A DNA stretch of 64,000 nucleotides from contig JAGWZL010000006.1 of NCBI GenBank assembly GCA_018968815.1, positions 1 through 64,000 on the forward strand. The letters run 5' to 3'. This DNA comes from Verrucomicrobiota bacterium (GTDB lineage Bacteria > Chlamydiota > Chlamydiia > Chlamydiales > SM23-39). The position numbers were made by a program, and so were the translations under genes. The notes beneath the pieces are model-generated. The model saw only the letters and a list, made by a program, of their open reading frames with translations, was not told where the DNA came from and did not search any database. This document shows positions 29,571 through 38,680 of the stretch, in pieces. Each line of letters begins with the position of its first letter. Position 1 is the stretch's first letter.

Positions 29571-32372
29571 CTATCCTCCGATTACTTGAGTGCGCTTTCT
29601 GCGGGCAGCCGGTTCAGGCGGCTGTTGCGGCATCATCTCAAAGCGGAATAGATCACGCGCAATTTCTTCTCTTAAGCGAATCGAAAATCTCTCAAAAAGA
29701 GCAAACGATTCATGTTTGAATTCGAGGAGAGGATCTTTCTGCCCCACTGTCCGCATATGTACATCGGATCTCAAATGATCGATATGGAGCAAATGCTCTT
29801 GCCACAGCTGATCGATCTTGCGAATCATGAGATTGCGGACCACTTCATTCAAGACGTTTTGCGTTTTTTGCGCCTCATTCAATTCGGGCCTGAAGGTGGA
29901 CAGGAGTTGTCTTTGGTACACAATCTTTTGCTTAAAGCCAGACAGAATCTTTTCGAGGATCTCTTTCTCACTGGCGCCCTCTTCTAAAGCGACCGGAAAC
30001 TGCGCGGCAAGCGCCTCTTTGTTCTGGATCAGATGCTGGGCGACCGCTTCAATGAGCTCTTCTGCAAGGGCAACAGGCTGATTGGAAAAGAGCAGGTCGT
30101 TGCGGAAGGAGTACACCTCTTGCCTCTGCTTGTTCATCACATCATCGTACTCGAGCGTGTGTTTGCGGATCGTGTAGTTGCGCTGCTCAACCCGTTTTTG
30201 GGCGGTCTCAATCGACTTATTCAACACTTTCGCTGAAATCGGCTCCCCTTCAGGCGGCCTAAACCGTTGCAAAAGCGCTGTCATCCTGGGCGATGCAAAC
30301 AGGCGCATCAGCGAATCTTCAAAGGAGACAAAGAATTTGGAGGAACCAGGATCTCCCAAACGGCCCGATCTGCCACGGAGCTGCCGATCGATCCGTCTTG
30401 AATGGTGGCGCGTTGTGCCAATCACATGCAGCCCGCCCAATTCCCGTACGCCCTCTTTCAGCTTAATGTCTGTCCCACGGCCTGCCATATTGGTGGCCAG
30501 GGTGATCTTCCCTTGTTTGCCCGCTTCAGCGATGATTTCCGCCTCATGAGCGTGGTTTTTCGCATTCAGAATGGTGTGTTCGAGTTTATTTTGCTTCAAA
30601 ATACGAGAGAGCTTTTCAGACACTTCCACCGATTCGGTGCCGATCAAAATCGGACGCCCTTTTCCGTGCACCTCTTTGATCTCTTTCAAGATCGCGATGT
30701 ATTTTTCCCGCTCGGTCATGTAAATTTCATCGTCAAAATCCTTCCTCGCACAGTTGCGATAGGTGGGGATTTCAAGCACGTCCAGTTTGTAGATCTCTTT
30801 GAACTCATTGGCCTCGGTCATCGCCGTCCCAGTCATCCCGGCGAGCCGCTCATACATCCTGAAATAGTTTTGCAATGTGATCGTCGCATAGGTTTGCGTT
30901 TCCCCTTGAATGGCGACCTGTTCTTTCGCCTCAATCGCTTGGTGCAGACCATCGGAAAAGCGTCTGCCAGGCTGAGGCCTTCCTGTATTTTCATCGATGA
31001 TGACAATTTTTCCTTCTTGGACGATGTAGTCAATGTCCTTTTCCATGAGCAAATGGGCGCGGAGCATCTGTCTGAGATTGTGCGCTCTTTCTTTCCGTTT
31101 CGCATCTTCTTCGCGCAGAGCCATTCTCTCTTGCATCTTCTCTGGTTCGGAGAGCGTCTTCTGGTCGATCAAGTGATATTCATGGCCGAGATCGAGCATC
31201 ACAAAATCGTCAGCCCCTTTCCCTTCTCGCGCATCTCCCCAGCTGCGGATCCCCTTGTCGGTGAGCTCATATTCGTTGTTTCTCTCATCGACGACAATGT
31301 ACAGATCAGACAAAGTCTCAAACTTTTCTTCCTTGTTCGATTCGCCGAAAAAGTAGGTTTCCCATTTGTCGATTTCAGCCCGGATGTCGGGATTTTCTTT
31401 CAGCCTTTTTAAAATCTTATTGCGCGGAGTCCCCTTACTGACGAGCCAAAGCTGCTTAAACGCCTCTTCTTTTTTTTGCTCTTCCGCGCGACTCCATTTT
31501 TTGGCGATTCCGTTCTCTTCTAACACTCCAAGCGTTTCTAGGACGCGCCGCGCGTCTGTCGCAATCCGGTTGCAATGGTCGCGCTGAATCCGAACGAGAT
31601 GGGCCACGCCCTCTTTCAGCTCGTCATACATCTGACGGCTCTCACGCACAGGACCCGAAATGATGAGCGGCGTTCTTGCCTCATCGATTAAGATGGAATC
31701 GATCTCGTCGACCATCGCAAAATAGTACCCTCTTTGGACCTGCTCATTTTTGTGAGAAGCCATCGAGTTGTCGCGCAAATGGTCAAATCCAAATTCTGAG
31801 GCTGTTCCGTATACGATGTCGGCCGCATACACACTTTGCCGTTGGAAAGGGTGCACATCATTGGTCAAATAGGCAACGCTTAAGCCCAGCCTGCGAAAAA
31901 TCGAGCCGATCCACTCGCAGTCCCGTTTCGCCAAATAGTCATTCACTGTCACCAGATGGACCGGTTTGCCCGTAATCGCATGCAAATACAGAGGCATGGA
32001 AGCGGTGAGCGTTTTTCCTTCCCCTGTCTGCATCTCGGCGATCGAGCCGTGATACATCGCAATCGCACCTACGATCTGTACATCGTAGGGGATCATATCC
32101 CATTTTTGATCGTACCCAGAAACGTGGACGTCGGTGCCACACAGCCTGCGGCACACATTTTTGACTGCCCCAAAGGCCTCAGGTAACAGAGAATCGAGCG
32201 ACTCTCCCTTGGCAAGTCTTTCTTTGAATTCCACTGTTTTCGCTTTTAATTCATCGTCGGAAAGACTCTGATATTCCTCCTCCCAAGCGTTGACTTGGGG
32301 CACCAGTTGCCAGTATTTTTTGAGAAGGCGGGACTGCTGCGTGCCAAACAGTTTTTTAATGAGACCAAACAT
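29571..32372 (-). CDS. secA: Preprotein translocase ATPase SecA
   Basis: Motor of the Sec export pathway. 933 residues from ATG 32372 ('MFGLIKKLFGTQQSRLLKKY'). Walker A 'MQTGEGKTLTASMP', DEAD-like 'MVDEIDSILIDEARTPLIISG', helicase motifs in 'TNMAGRGTDIKL' and 'RQLRGRSGRLGDPGSSKFF', plus the cross-linking and scaffold domains. The C-terminal zinc-binding SEC-C motif is absent; the protein ends in a short basic tail. It is somewhat longer than E. coli SecA because of an internal charged insertion (about residues 260-370). Neighbours psd, mnmE and nth match Chlamydia. Confidence 0.97.
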   Translation of the reverse strand: MFGLIKKLFGTQQSRLLKKYWQLVPQVNAWEEEYQSLSDDELKAKTVEFKERLAKGESLDSLLPEAFGAVKNVCRRLCGTDVHVSGYDQKWDMIPYDVQIVGAIAMYHGSIAEMQTGEGKTLTASMPLYLHAITGKPVHLVTVNDYLAKRDCEWIGSIFRRLGLSVAYLTNDVHPFQRQSVYAADIVYGTASEFGFDHLRDNSMASHKNEQVQRGYYFAMVDEIDSILIDEARTPLIISGPVRESRQMYDELKEGVAHLVRIQRDHCNRIATDARRVLETLGVLEENGIAKKWSRAEEQKKEEAFKQLWLVSKGTPRNKILKRLKENPDIRAEIDKWETYFFGESNKEEKFETLSDLYIVVDERNNEYELTDKGIRSWGDAREGKGADDFVMLDLGHEYHLIDQKTLSEPEKMQERMALREEDAKRKERAHNLRQMLRAHLLMEKDIDYIVQEGKIVIIDENTGRPQPGRRFSDGLHQAIEAKEQVAIQGETQTYATITLQNYFRMYERLAGMTGTAMTEANEFKEIYKLDVLEIPTYRNCARKDFDDEIYMTEREKYIAILKEIKEVHGKGRPILIGTESVEVSEKLSRILKQNKLEHTILNAKNHAHEAEIIAEAGKQGKITLATNMAGRGTDIKLKEGVRELGGLHVIGTTRHHSRRIDRQLRGRSGRLGDPGSSKFFVSFEDSLMRLFASPRMTALLQRFRPPEGEPISAKVLNKSIETAQKRVEQRNYTIRKHTLEYDDVMNKQRQEVYSFRNDLLFSNQPVALAEELIEAVAQHLIQNKEALAAQFPVALEEGASEKEILEKILSGFKQKIVYQRQLLSTFRPELNEAQKTQNVLNEVVRNLMIRKIDQLWQEHLLHIDHLRSDVHMRTVGQKDPLLEFKHESFALFERFSIRLREEIARDLFRFEMMPQQPPEPAARRKRTQVIGG

Positions 32373-32506
32373 GGGTTTCCTAAATCGCTTTGACAAAATT
32401 TTAGTGGGATTTGTCATTTCACACAAGGTGTAAAATTTTTCAATTAAGATTCAAAATTTCTATTCATTCTTGAAAAAATTTATTCATAGTCGTATTTTTA
32501 ACCGCA

Positions 32507-33400
32507 ATGGAAATCCAGTATATTGAACGATCGACGGGTGCAAAGTGCGTGGAGAAGGTGTATGGCCATCGGGCGCTCTCTCTGCTGTATGGAGATGGCC
32601 TATTCAAAGGGTTATTTTCGGCGCTTTTTCTGCCCCTTTTTGCACACATTCCCTTGTTTTCGCGGGTGTATGGGTTTTTACAAAAGCGATCGCAGAGCGG
32701 CAAGAAAATTGCGCCCTTCATCCAAACCTATGGCATTGACGCGAGTGAATTTGCGTCGCATGATTTTCGCTCTTTCAACGATTTTTTTATTCGGAAGCTC
32801 AAGCCAGAGGCGAGGCCGATTGTGAAGGATCCGCGCGTCCTTGCGATGCCCGCTGATGGGAGATATTTGGTCTATCCCACCTTTGATCGATTTGTGATCA
32901 AGGGGCAAACCTTTTCGCTCTATGAATTTTTGCAGAGCAGGGCCGATTGCAGTCGGTATGCCGAGGGCTCGATGGCTATCGTGAGATTATGCCCTTCCGA
33001 TTATCATCGGTTTCATTTTCCCTGCGATGGGGTGCCGACCAAAGCGAGGCTGATCAACGGATCTCTCTTTTCGGTCAATCCGATGGCGCTGCGCAAACGG
33101 CTCTCCATTTTAGCTGAGAATAAACGGATGATCACGGAGATCGATACAGACCATTTTGGAACGATGCTCTACATCGAAATTGGCGCGACGGCAGTGGGAA
33201 CCATTCGGCAAACATTCCTTCCGGCGCGCAAAGTGAAAAAGGGCGAGGAAAAGGGCTATTTTGAGTTTGGCGGCTCTTGCATTGTTTTGCTTTTTGAGAA
33301 GCATCGTATCGTCTTTGACGCCGATCTCTTGCGCAATACAGAACAGGGCCTTGAGACACGGGCCAATTTTGGCGAATCCCTCGGCACCGCTCAAATGTAA
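32507..33400 (+). CDS. psd: Phosphatidylserine decarboxylase proenzyme
   Basis: Makes phosphatidylethanolamine at the inner membrane. 297 residues with 'SFNDFFIRKLKPEARPI', 'MPADGRYLVYP', 'SDYHRFHFPCDG' (His of the catalytic site) and the self-cleavage/pyruvoyl motif Gly-Gly-Ser in 'YFEFGGSCIVLLF' (about residue 256). It is a type II-like Psd, as in Chlamydia (CT699 near secA CT701). It is divergent from secA with 134 bp between starts. The final Met and TAA stop are supplied by palindrome P. Confidence 0.94.
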   Translation: MEIQYIERSTGAKCVEKVYGHRALSLLYGDGLFKGLFSALFLPLFAHIPLFSRVYGFLQKRSQSGKKIAPFIQTYGIDASEFASHDFRSFNDFFIRKLKPEARPIVKDPRVLAMPADGRYLVYPTFDRFVIKGQTFSLYEFLQSRADCSRYAEGSMAIVRLCPSDYHRFHFPCDGVPTKARLINGSLFSVNPMALRKRLSILAENKRMITEIDTDHFGTMLYIEIGATAVGTIRQTFLPARKVKKGEEKGYFEFGGSCIVLLFEKHRIVFDADLLRNTEQGLETRANFGESLGTAQM

Positions 33401-33414
33401 AGCAGCTTTACATT
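33394..33414. repeat. Palindrome P, copy 4, shared stop of two genes
   Basis: Perfect palindrome at the meeting point of two convergent genes. Read rightward it gives ATG TAA as the last codons of psd; read leftward the same bases give ATG TAA as the last codons of the PAP2 gene. Confidence 0.9.
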
Positions 33415-34235
33415 CGCTTTTTCTCAACAAACCATTTGCAGATGGGGCTTGCTGCGAGGCTCATAAACAGTCCTGATATGAAGGATTGGAGGAATGTGTC
33501 TTTGCCGGGAATGAGGAAGACCATGAGGAAGAGCATGGCGATTCCAATGGCCGATCTGCCAGCCCCTTCGGCGAGGTTTTTCGGTTGCGGAAGGAATAGA
33601 TGGTGTTTGAGGGAAAAGTAGGTGCCGAGCCCCACTCCGATTAAGGATCCCGCCGTATATTTTGTTGAGGGGAAAAAATAGAGCATCACAAGAGGGGGGA
33701 TGAGGCTCAAAAGCAAGAGGAAAGGCAAGGTTTTTTTGGCGAGCCACATTTCCAGCGGTTTTTCGCAAAAGACGAACAGGGCCAAAAGGATCAGGCCGAT
33801 GCACCATCCGCCGAGCACATCGATGGGATAATGCACTCCCAAATAGAGTCTGGAGAAACTGATGAGGAGAATGTAGGTCACGCCGACGATCCAAGCGATC
33901 GGGGTTCTCCAGTAGAAGATCAGAAGGCTGCCCAAGAACATCGCGGTTTGAGCGCCGCCGCTTGGAAACCCAAAGGAATGGGGGTGAAAGAGTCCAATTT
34001 CAGGCATGTCGGTGCTTGGACGCGGCCAGCCGACTAAGTGTTTGGCGACTCCGATGAGTAAACTATTCGCGACAATCCAATAAAAAAGGCGCAGTCCCCA
34101 CTTATACGAATAGCCTAACCAGACAATGGGGATCAGCACAAACGAAAAGTAGGGCGAATCAAAATAGTTGAGAAAGCGGAAAAAGGGATCGAGCGCCTCC
34201 AGGCGGCTGTTTGCCAGATCGACCATAAAATTCAT
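33408..34235 (-). CDS. PAP2-family membrane phosphatase
   Basis: 275 residues, about 7-8 membrane helices. The phosphatase signature is mostly present: 'KHLVGWPRPS' (motif 1), 'PSGGAQT' (motif 2, with Gly where His is usual) and 'SRLYLGVHYPIDVLGG' (motif 3 with catalytic His and Asp). Such enzymes act on lipid phosphates, e.g. phosphatidylglycerol phosphate or undecaprenyl pyrophosphate. The His-to-Gly change in motif 2 makes substrate and activity less certain. ATG 34235 overlaps the nth stop by 4 bp. The last codon and stop come from palindrome P. Confidence 0.83.
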   Translation of the reverse strand: MNFMVDLANSRLEALDPFFRFLNYFDSPYFSFVLIPIVWLGYSYKWGLRLFYWIVANSLLIGVAKHLVGWPRPSTDMPEIGLFHPHSFGFPSGGAQTAMFLGSLLIFYWRTPIAWIVGVTYILLISFSRLYLGVHYPIDVLGGWCIGLILLALFVFCEKPLEMWLAKKTLPFLLLLSLIPPLVMLYFFPSTKYTAGSLIGVGLGTYFSLKHHLFLPQPKNLAEGAGRSAIGIAMLFLMVFLIPGKDTFLQSFISGLFMSLAASPICKWFVEKKRM

Positions 34236-34849
34236 TTGTTCTTGATGAAACGGCAAATGGGGCATTGTGCTTTGTGATGACCTCGGGCTGGGCAATATTT
34301 TCTTGCAAAGTAGATGATTTGCAGGTGCAGTTTAATCCATTTTGTTTTTGGAAACAAGCGCTTTAGATCGTTTTCTGTTTCTTGAACTGTTTTTCCTTGG
34401 CTTAACATCCATCGGTGCGCGCATCGATGGATGTGCGTATCGACAGGAAAGGCGGGTTTGTGGAAGGCTTGCGCCATCACCACGGAGGCGGTTTTATGGC
34501 CCACGCCTGGCAATGCTTCGAGCTCTTCGAATGTGTTTGGCACTTTGCCCTGATGTTCTTTTAAGATCTGCAGCGACAATGCCCAAATGGCTCTCGATTT
34601 CGTGGGCCCCAGTCCGCACGGGCGAATGATTTCTTCAATTTCTTCGGGAGTCAACTGCACCATTTTTTGGGGCGTATCGGCTTTTGCAAAGAGTTTAGGG
34701 GTGATCGCATTGACTCTGGCATCGGTGCACTGCGCAGACAGCAAAACGGCGACTAGCAACGTGTAGGCGTCTTTATGAGCCAAAGGAATGGCAGGATGCG
34801 GAACATGCGCATCCAGAATGTCTTCGATTTGTTTGACCCATTTTTGCAT
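34232..34849 (-). CDS. nth: Endonuclease III
   Basis: Base-excision repair glycosylase/AP lyase for oxidised pyrimidines. 205 residues from ATG 34849: 'LLSAQCTDARVNAITPKLF', helix-hairpin-helix 'LPGVGHKTASVV' with the catalytic Lys, and 'FPVDTHIHR' with the catalytic Asp. The Fe-S region is 'YCPARGHHKAQCPICRF': three cysteines with wider spacing than in E. coli and no fourth, so the cluster may be altered or absent. It is followed by PAP2 (4-bp overlap) and preceded by mnmE, as in Chlamydia (CT697-CT698). Confidence 0.93.
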   Translation of the reverse strand: MQKWVKQIEDILDAHVPHPAIPLAHKDAYTLLVAVLLSAQCTDARVNAITPKLFAKADTPQKMVQLTPEEIEEIIRPCGLGPTKSRAIWALSLQILKEHQGKVPNTFEELEALPGVGHKTASVVMAQAFHKPAFPVDTHIHRCAHRWMLSQGKTVQETENDLKRLFPKTKWIKLHLQIIYFARKYCPARGHHKAQCPICRFIKNK

Positions 34850-34874
34850 TGTTACAATGTAACCAATGAGGTTC

Positions 34875-36215
34875 TCACTTTCCAAGGCAAAATCTTGCAA
34901 AGATGGCGCTGAGAATATCTTCGGTGACGTTGGCGCCGATGATGGTTCCCAGCTCACTGAGACCCGCGCGCATATCGGCGGCGACAAATTCTGCAGAGAT
35001 GCCCGACTTGAGCCCCTCTATGACAGACGTGCAGTAGGCAAGGGCGTTGGAAAGCGCTTGGAAATGGCGTAATTGGGTGATCAGCACCTCTTCTTTGGAG
35101 GGAGCGCCGCGCTGCCAGACCACATGGCGAATCGCCTCTTTCAAAGCGGCGAGGCCTTGTTTCTCTTTGGCGGAAATAGGGATGCCTGCGATCTCCTGGC
35201 TGGGGGCGGCTACATCGACTTTATTCCACACGACGAGGGTCTTTTCGTGGGGCGCAGCGCGCAAGAGATCTCGATCTTGCGCAGCGAGCGGGCGGCTCGC
35301 ATCTAAAACGAGCAAAATGAGATCGGCCTCTTGCATCGCGTTTTGTGTGCGGCGAATGCCTTCCTGCTCAACCAGTTCGTCGGTGTGGCGCACGCCTGCC
35401 GTGTCGATCAATTTGAAGGGGAGCTCGCCGAGCCTGAGGTCCTCTTCCAACACATCGCGCGTGGTCCCTGGAATGGCGGTGACAATGGCCCGGTCTTTAC
35501 CGAGCAGCGCATTCATGAGCGAGGACTTGCCCACATTCGGCGCGCCGAGTAAGCAGATCGAGAGGCCTTCATAGAGCATTTTTCCGTCATGGAAGGTCGC
35601 TTTCAGCAGCTCCATTTGCGTGCATACCGCTTGTAGCGATGCGAGAATCTCTTCCATCGAGGCGAATTCGAGTCCCTCTTCGGGAAAATCGACCCATGCT
35701 TCCAGGATGGCGGCAATGTCTGTGAGCTCTTTTTGAAATTGGCGCACTTTTTCAGACAAAGCGCCGCGGAGCTGTTTTTCCGCATTTTCAAGAGCGAGCG
35801 CGCTTTTTGCGGCAATGAGACCTTGGACAGCTTCAGCTTGGGCGAGATCGATTTTCCCGTTCAAAAAAGCGCGCAACGAAAATTCTCCCGGCTGCGCAGG
35901 TCTTGCTCCCGCCTCAAAAATGCGCTCTAAGACCGAACGGGTCATGAGCTGCCCCCCGTGACAAGAAATTTCTACAGTATCTTCCCCGGTGTAGGAGTTG
36001 GGCCCCTTCATCACGAGCAAGAGGACCGCATCGAGGATGGTCCCATCCGATTTCAACACATGCCCATAATGGGCTGTATGGGATTTAAAATTTTGAATAG
36101 GACGAGAAAAAATGGCGCCCGCAATTTCAAAAGCCCTTGAGCCTGAAATACGAATGACGGCAATGGCCCCCATCCCAGGGGCTGTAGCGACAGCTGCAAT
36201 AGTCTCCTGATTCAT
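34875..36215 (-). CDS. mnmE: tRNA modification GTPase MnmE
   Basis: With MnmG it installs the carboxymethylaminomethyl (or related) group on wobble U34. 446 residues: tetrahydrofolate-binding N-domain ('DTIAAVATAPGMG'-like start, 'VEISCHGG', 'GEFSLRAFLNGKIDLAQAEAV'), inserted G domain with 'GAPNVGKSS', 'GTTRDV', 'DTAGVR' and 'NKVD', and the C-terminal 'FCLGK' whose Cys is conserved. All parts are present and the length is standard. The tRNA-Glu(UUC), tRNA-Lys(UUU) and tRNA-Gly(UCC) in this window are typical substrates. Confidence 0.97.
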   Translation of the reverse strand: MNQETIAAVATAPGMGAIAVIRISGSRAFEIAGAIFSRPIQNFKSHTAHYGHVLKSDGTILDAVLLLVMKGPNSYTGEDTVEISCHGGQLMTRSVLERIFEAGARPAQPGEFSLRAFLNGKIDLAQAEAVQGLIAAKSALALENAEKQLRGALSEKVRQFQKELTDIAAILEAWVDFPEEGLEFASMEEILASLQAVCTQMELLKATFHDGKMLYEGLSICLLGAPNVGKSSLMNALLGKDRAIVTAIPGTTRDVLEEDLRLGELPFKLIDTAGVRHTDELVEQEGIRRTQNAMQEADLILLVLDASRPLAAQDRDLLRAAPHEKTLVVWNKVDVAAPSQEIAGIPISAKEKQGLAALKEAIRHVVWQRGAPSKEEVLITQLRHFQALSNALAYCTSVIEGLKSGISAEFVAADMRAGLSELGTIIGANVTEDILSAIFARFCLGK

Positions 36216-36262
36216 AGGGTGTAATCATACCATTTGGCGCTATATCTTGGGTATGACGACCC

Positions 36263-36844
36263 TCAAAGTTTCTGAAGGGCGGCGGTGATGATTTTGCCTA
36301 GATCCGTCTCGTTTTTTTTCTCTTCCATGACAGATTGAACGGCCTTTTGCGCCTCCATCGGGTTGTACCCCAAGTTGAGGAGCGCATTGAGGGCGTCGCC
36401 GACGATGCCGTCCATTCCGCTGAGGGCGCCCCCTTTTGTCTTCACTCCCTTGACCTTATCGCGCATTTCGATGACGAGCTTTTCGGCTGTTTTTTTGCCA
36501 AGACCGGGGATTTTGCTGAGCAGGCGCACATCTGCCGCATGGATGGCTCGGTGGAATGCGCCCATTTCCAAATGACCGATGATCGAGAGCGCTGTTTTGG
36601 GGCCAATGCCAGAGAGCGTGATCAACGTTTCAAAGAGATCTCTCTCCTCTTTCTCGATGAAGGCATAGAGTGTATTGGAATCTTCCCGCACAACTTGGGA
36701 GAGAAACAGATGGACGGCTCCTCCTGAGGGAAGTTTGGTGTAGGCGCTGAACGGAATGGTGAGACGATATCCAATCCCTCCGGTTTCAACAACGGCTTTC
36801 ACAGCCGTTTTATCGATTAATTGACCTTTGATTGACTCAAACAT
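36263..36844 (-). CDS. ruvA: Holliday junction helicase subunit RuvA
   Basis: Tetrameric junction-binding partner of RuvB. 193 residues: OB-fold domain 'MFESIKGQLIDKTAVKAVVE', two helix-hairpin-helix motifs ('LITLSGIGPKTALSII' and 'LLSKIPGLGKKTAEKLVIEM'), a linker, and the C-terminal RuvB-contact domain ('ALLNLGYNPMEAQKAVQSV'). ATG 36844 is chosen because the OB fold starts there. The start lies within the ruvC end (28-bp overlap). The ruvC-ruvA pair is also adjacent in Chlamydia (CT502-CT501). Confidence 0.95.
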   Translation of the reverse strand: MFESIKGQLIDKTAVKAVVETGGIGYRLTIPFSAYTKLPSGGAVHLFLSQVVREDSNTLYAFIEKEERDLFETLITLSGIGPKTALSIIGHLEMGAFHRAIHAADVRLLSKIPGLGKKTAEKLVIEMRDKVKGVKTKGGALSGMDGIVGDALNALLNLGYNPMEAQKAVQSVMEEKKNETDLGKIITAALQKL

Positions 36845-37320
36845 TGTGTCCTCACGTGGTGAGCGCAGCAAATCGCCAGTGCGAGAGCATCTGCTGCGTC
36901 CTCGGGTTGGGGGGGGTGGGGCAAGCGCAACAGCGCCTGGACCATTTTTTGCACTTGAAACTTACTGGCGCCTCCGTGGCCGACTACAGCGAGTTTTGCC
37001 TGCTTGGGAGCAAACTCATACACAGGAATCGCCCTTCGCGCAGCGGCTAAATACACCATCCCCTTCGCCATTCCCAGTTTAATGGCGCTTTGCGCGTTTT
37101 TCAATACAAACTGCGATTCGACCGCCACAGCATACGGTTGGAATTTCTCAATGAGCGCTTCCATGCTTTCAAAGAGGATTTTATATCGTTGGGCCAGTTC
37201 CAATTTGGGAGGCGGGCGAATGCAGCCAAAATCGATGGGCTGCAATGCGTCATCGATCACGCCATAGCCGGTCATGCGCGTGCCCGGGTCGATCCCAATG
37301 ATTTTTTTTCGCGGGTTCAT
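36817..37320 (-). CDS. ruvC: Holliday junction resolvase RuvC
   Basis: Cuts Holliday junctions symmetrically with RuvAB. 167 residues from ATG 37320: first catalytic Asp in 'IIGIDPGTRMTGYG', Glu in 'AVAVESQFV', and the last two acidic residues in 'QPEDAADALALAICC'. All four acidic residues are in place. A family C inverted repeat begins 54 bp upstream of the start and separates the gene from the divergent heptosyltransferase operon. Confidence 0.95.
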   Translation of the reverse strand: MNPRKKIIGIDPGTRMTGYGVIDDALQPIDFGCIRPPPKLELAQRYKILFESMEALIEKFQPYAVAVESQFVLKNAQSAIKLGMAKGMVYLAAARRAIPVYEFAPKQAKLAVVGHGGASKFQVQKMVQALLRLPHPPQPEDAADALALAICCAHHVRTQCLSQSKVN

Positions 37321-37373
37321 ATATGAATGTTGTAACCGATCCGAAATTTTCCGAGAAAGGTTTTCATTTGTCT

Positions 37374-37630
37374 CTATACACAAGTGAACTCAAAAGTTGG
37401 TTTTGGCTCAAGCCGGACATCCGCATTTTTGGGGCCGCCTGCACCCTGCCCCAAAGACGATGCGTCTTTGGGGGCCCCGTCGCTCAACTTATCCAAGTTG
37501 AGCTGCAACGGCCTGCCCCAAAAACCGAAACGGTTTTCGAGGACCCCGGCTTTTCGGCGCCGCTTCGCTGCCCCAAACCTGCGGCGCCGGCTTTGCCAAA
37601 TGCCCAATTTTTGAGTTCACTTGTGTATAG
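37374..37630. mobile_element. MITE-like inverted repeat, family C (257 bp)
   Basis: The ends are CTATACACAAGTGAACTCAA and its exact inverse. Inside are further inverted pairs (CAAAGACGATGCGTCTTTG; CAACTTATCCAAGTTG). No gene is present. A 160-bp relative in opposite orientation lies at 63437-63596 and lacks about 95 internal bases. It separates ruvC from the sugar-transfer operon and must contain or flank both promoters. Confidence 0.85.
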
Positions 37631-37660
37631 TCGTTGAATCCGATATGATGAAACTATTTT

Positions 37661-38680
37661 ATGAGAGCGAGCCCTCAAAATATTCTTGTTCGGATGCCCA
37701 ATTGGATTGGCGATCTGGTGATGGCCACACCCGTGTTAACCGATCTCAGACAAGCGTTCCCCAAAGCGTCCATTACGGCGATGTGCCGCACGCCCCTTTG
37801 CGAACTGCTCGCAAAAGATGAGTCGATCGATGAACTCTTTTGTTTTACGCGCCCCTCCAACGATTTCTTGAGAAGACAAGATTTACGCGATCTCATCGCC
37901 AAGATCGCAGCTGGCAAATACGACACAGGCGTGCTGCTCACCAACTCTTTTTCTTCCGCTTGGTGGTTTTGGCAAGGCAAAGTGCAAAGGCGCATCGGCT
38001 ATTCGCTCCACTTCCGCAGATTTTTACTCACAGATCCGCTCAGCCTGCCGAAGAAAGAGCACCAGGTGATCACGTATAAACGACTGCTGGCGCCGCTCGG
38101 CATTTCTTTGTCTCAGACGGCGCCCCGACTGTTTTTGAGCGGAGAGGAGATCGCACAGTCCAAAACACTCCTCTATCAACGGGGATATATTCAGGGCACA
38201 ACATTGATCGGGATCAATCCAGGAGCCGCCTACGGCTCGGCAAAATGTTGGCCGCCAGATCGATTCCGCGCGCTCGCCTTGCGTCTTTTGTTAGAAACAG
38301 ATGCTTATGTGGTCTTTTTTGGCGATGCCTCCACCGCCATGCTCGTCAAAGAAATCAGCCACGGCCTTCCAGAACGGGTCATCGACTTAGCCGGCGTGAC
38401 CTCCTTGCGAGAGCTCGCTTGCATCATCAAAGATTGCACTGTGCTCGTCACGAATGATAGCGGCCCCATGCACATAGGCGCAGCGTTAGGTGTGCCGCTG
38501 GTGGCGCTCTTCGGGTCCACCGATGAGGAGCTGACCGGCCCTTATGGGCAAATGGAGGGCGTCATCCACAAAAAAGTGAAATGCTCTCCTTGTTTTAAGC
38601 GGGTCTGCCCCATCGATTTTCCTTGCATGAAGGGAATTACCGTGGATGAAGTGGTCGAAAAGGTGATGGCCTATGTTTAG
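37661..38680 (+). CDS. waaF: LPS heptosyltransferase II-like (GT9)
   Basis: 339 residues with GT9 signatures: N-terminal 'ILVRMPNWIGDLVMATPVL', 'IGINPGAAYGSAKCWPPDRF' and 'VTNDSGPMHIGAALGVPLVALFGSTD', which bind the ADP-sugar. The C-terminal Cys-rich 'CSPCFKRVCPIDFPC' is typical of WaaF. It would transfer a heptose to the LPS core at the inner membrane. Chlamydiaceae LPS has no heptose, so this marks a different LPS or another glycan. It overlaps the next gene by 8 bp. The WaaF-versus-other-GT9 choice is moderate. Confidence 0.83.
   Translation: MRASPQNILVRMPNWIGDLVMATPVLTDLRQAFPKASITAMCRTPLCELLAKDESIDELFCFTRPSNDFLRRQDLRDLIAKIAAGKYDTGVLLTNSFSSAWWFWQGKVQRRIGYSLHFRRFLLTDPLSLPKKEHQVITYKRLLAPLGISLSQTAPRLFLSGEEIAQSKTLLYQRGYIQGTTLIGINPGAAYGSAKCWPPDRFRALALRLLLETDAYVVFFGDASTAMLVKEISHGLPERVIDLAGVTSLRELACIIKDCTVLVTNDSGPMHIGAALGVPLVALFGSTDEELTGPYGQMEGVIHKKVKCSPCFKRVCPIDFPCMKGITVDEVVEKVMAYV

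Noticed and set aside
30833..31105. Frames inside secA on other strands or frames
   Set aside because: Shadows of the SecA coding sequence without start signals or homology.
34848..34868. GTTAC/GTAAC mini-palindrome before nth
   Set aside because: Too short and without other copies; likely chance.
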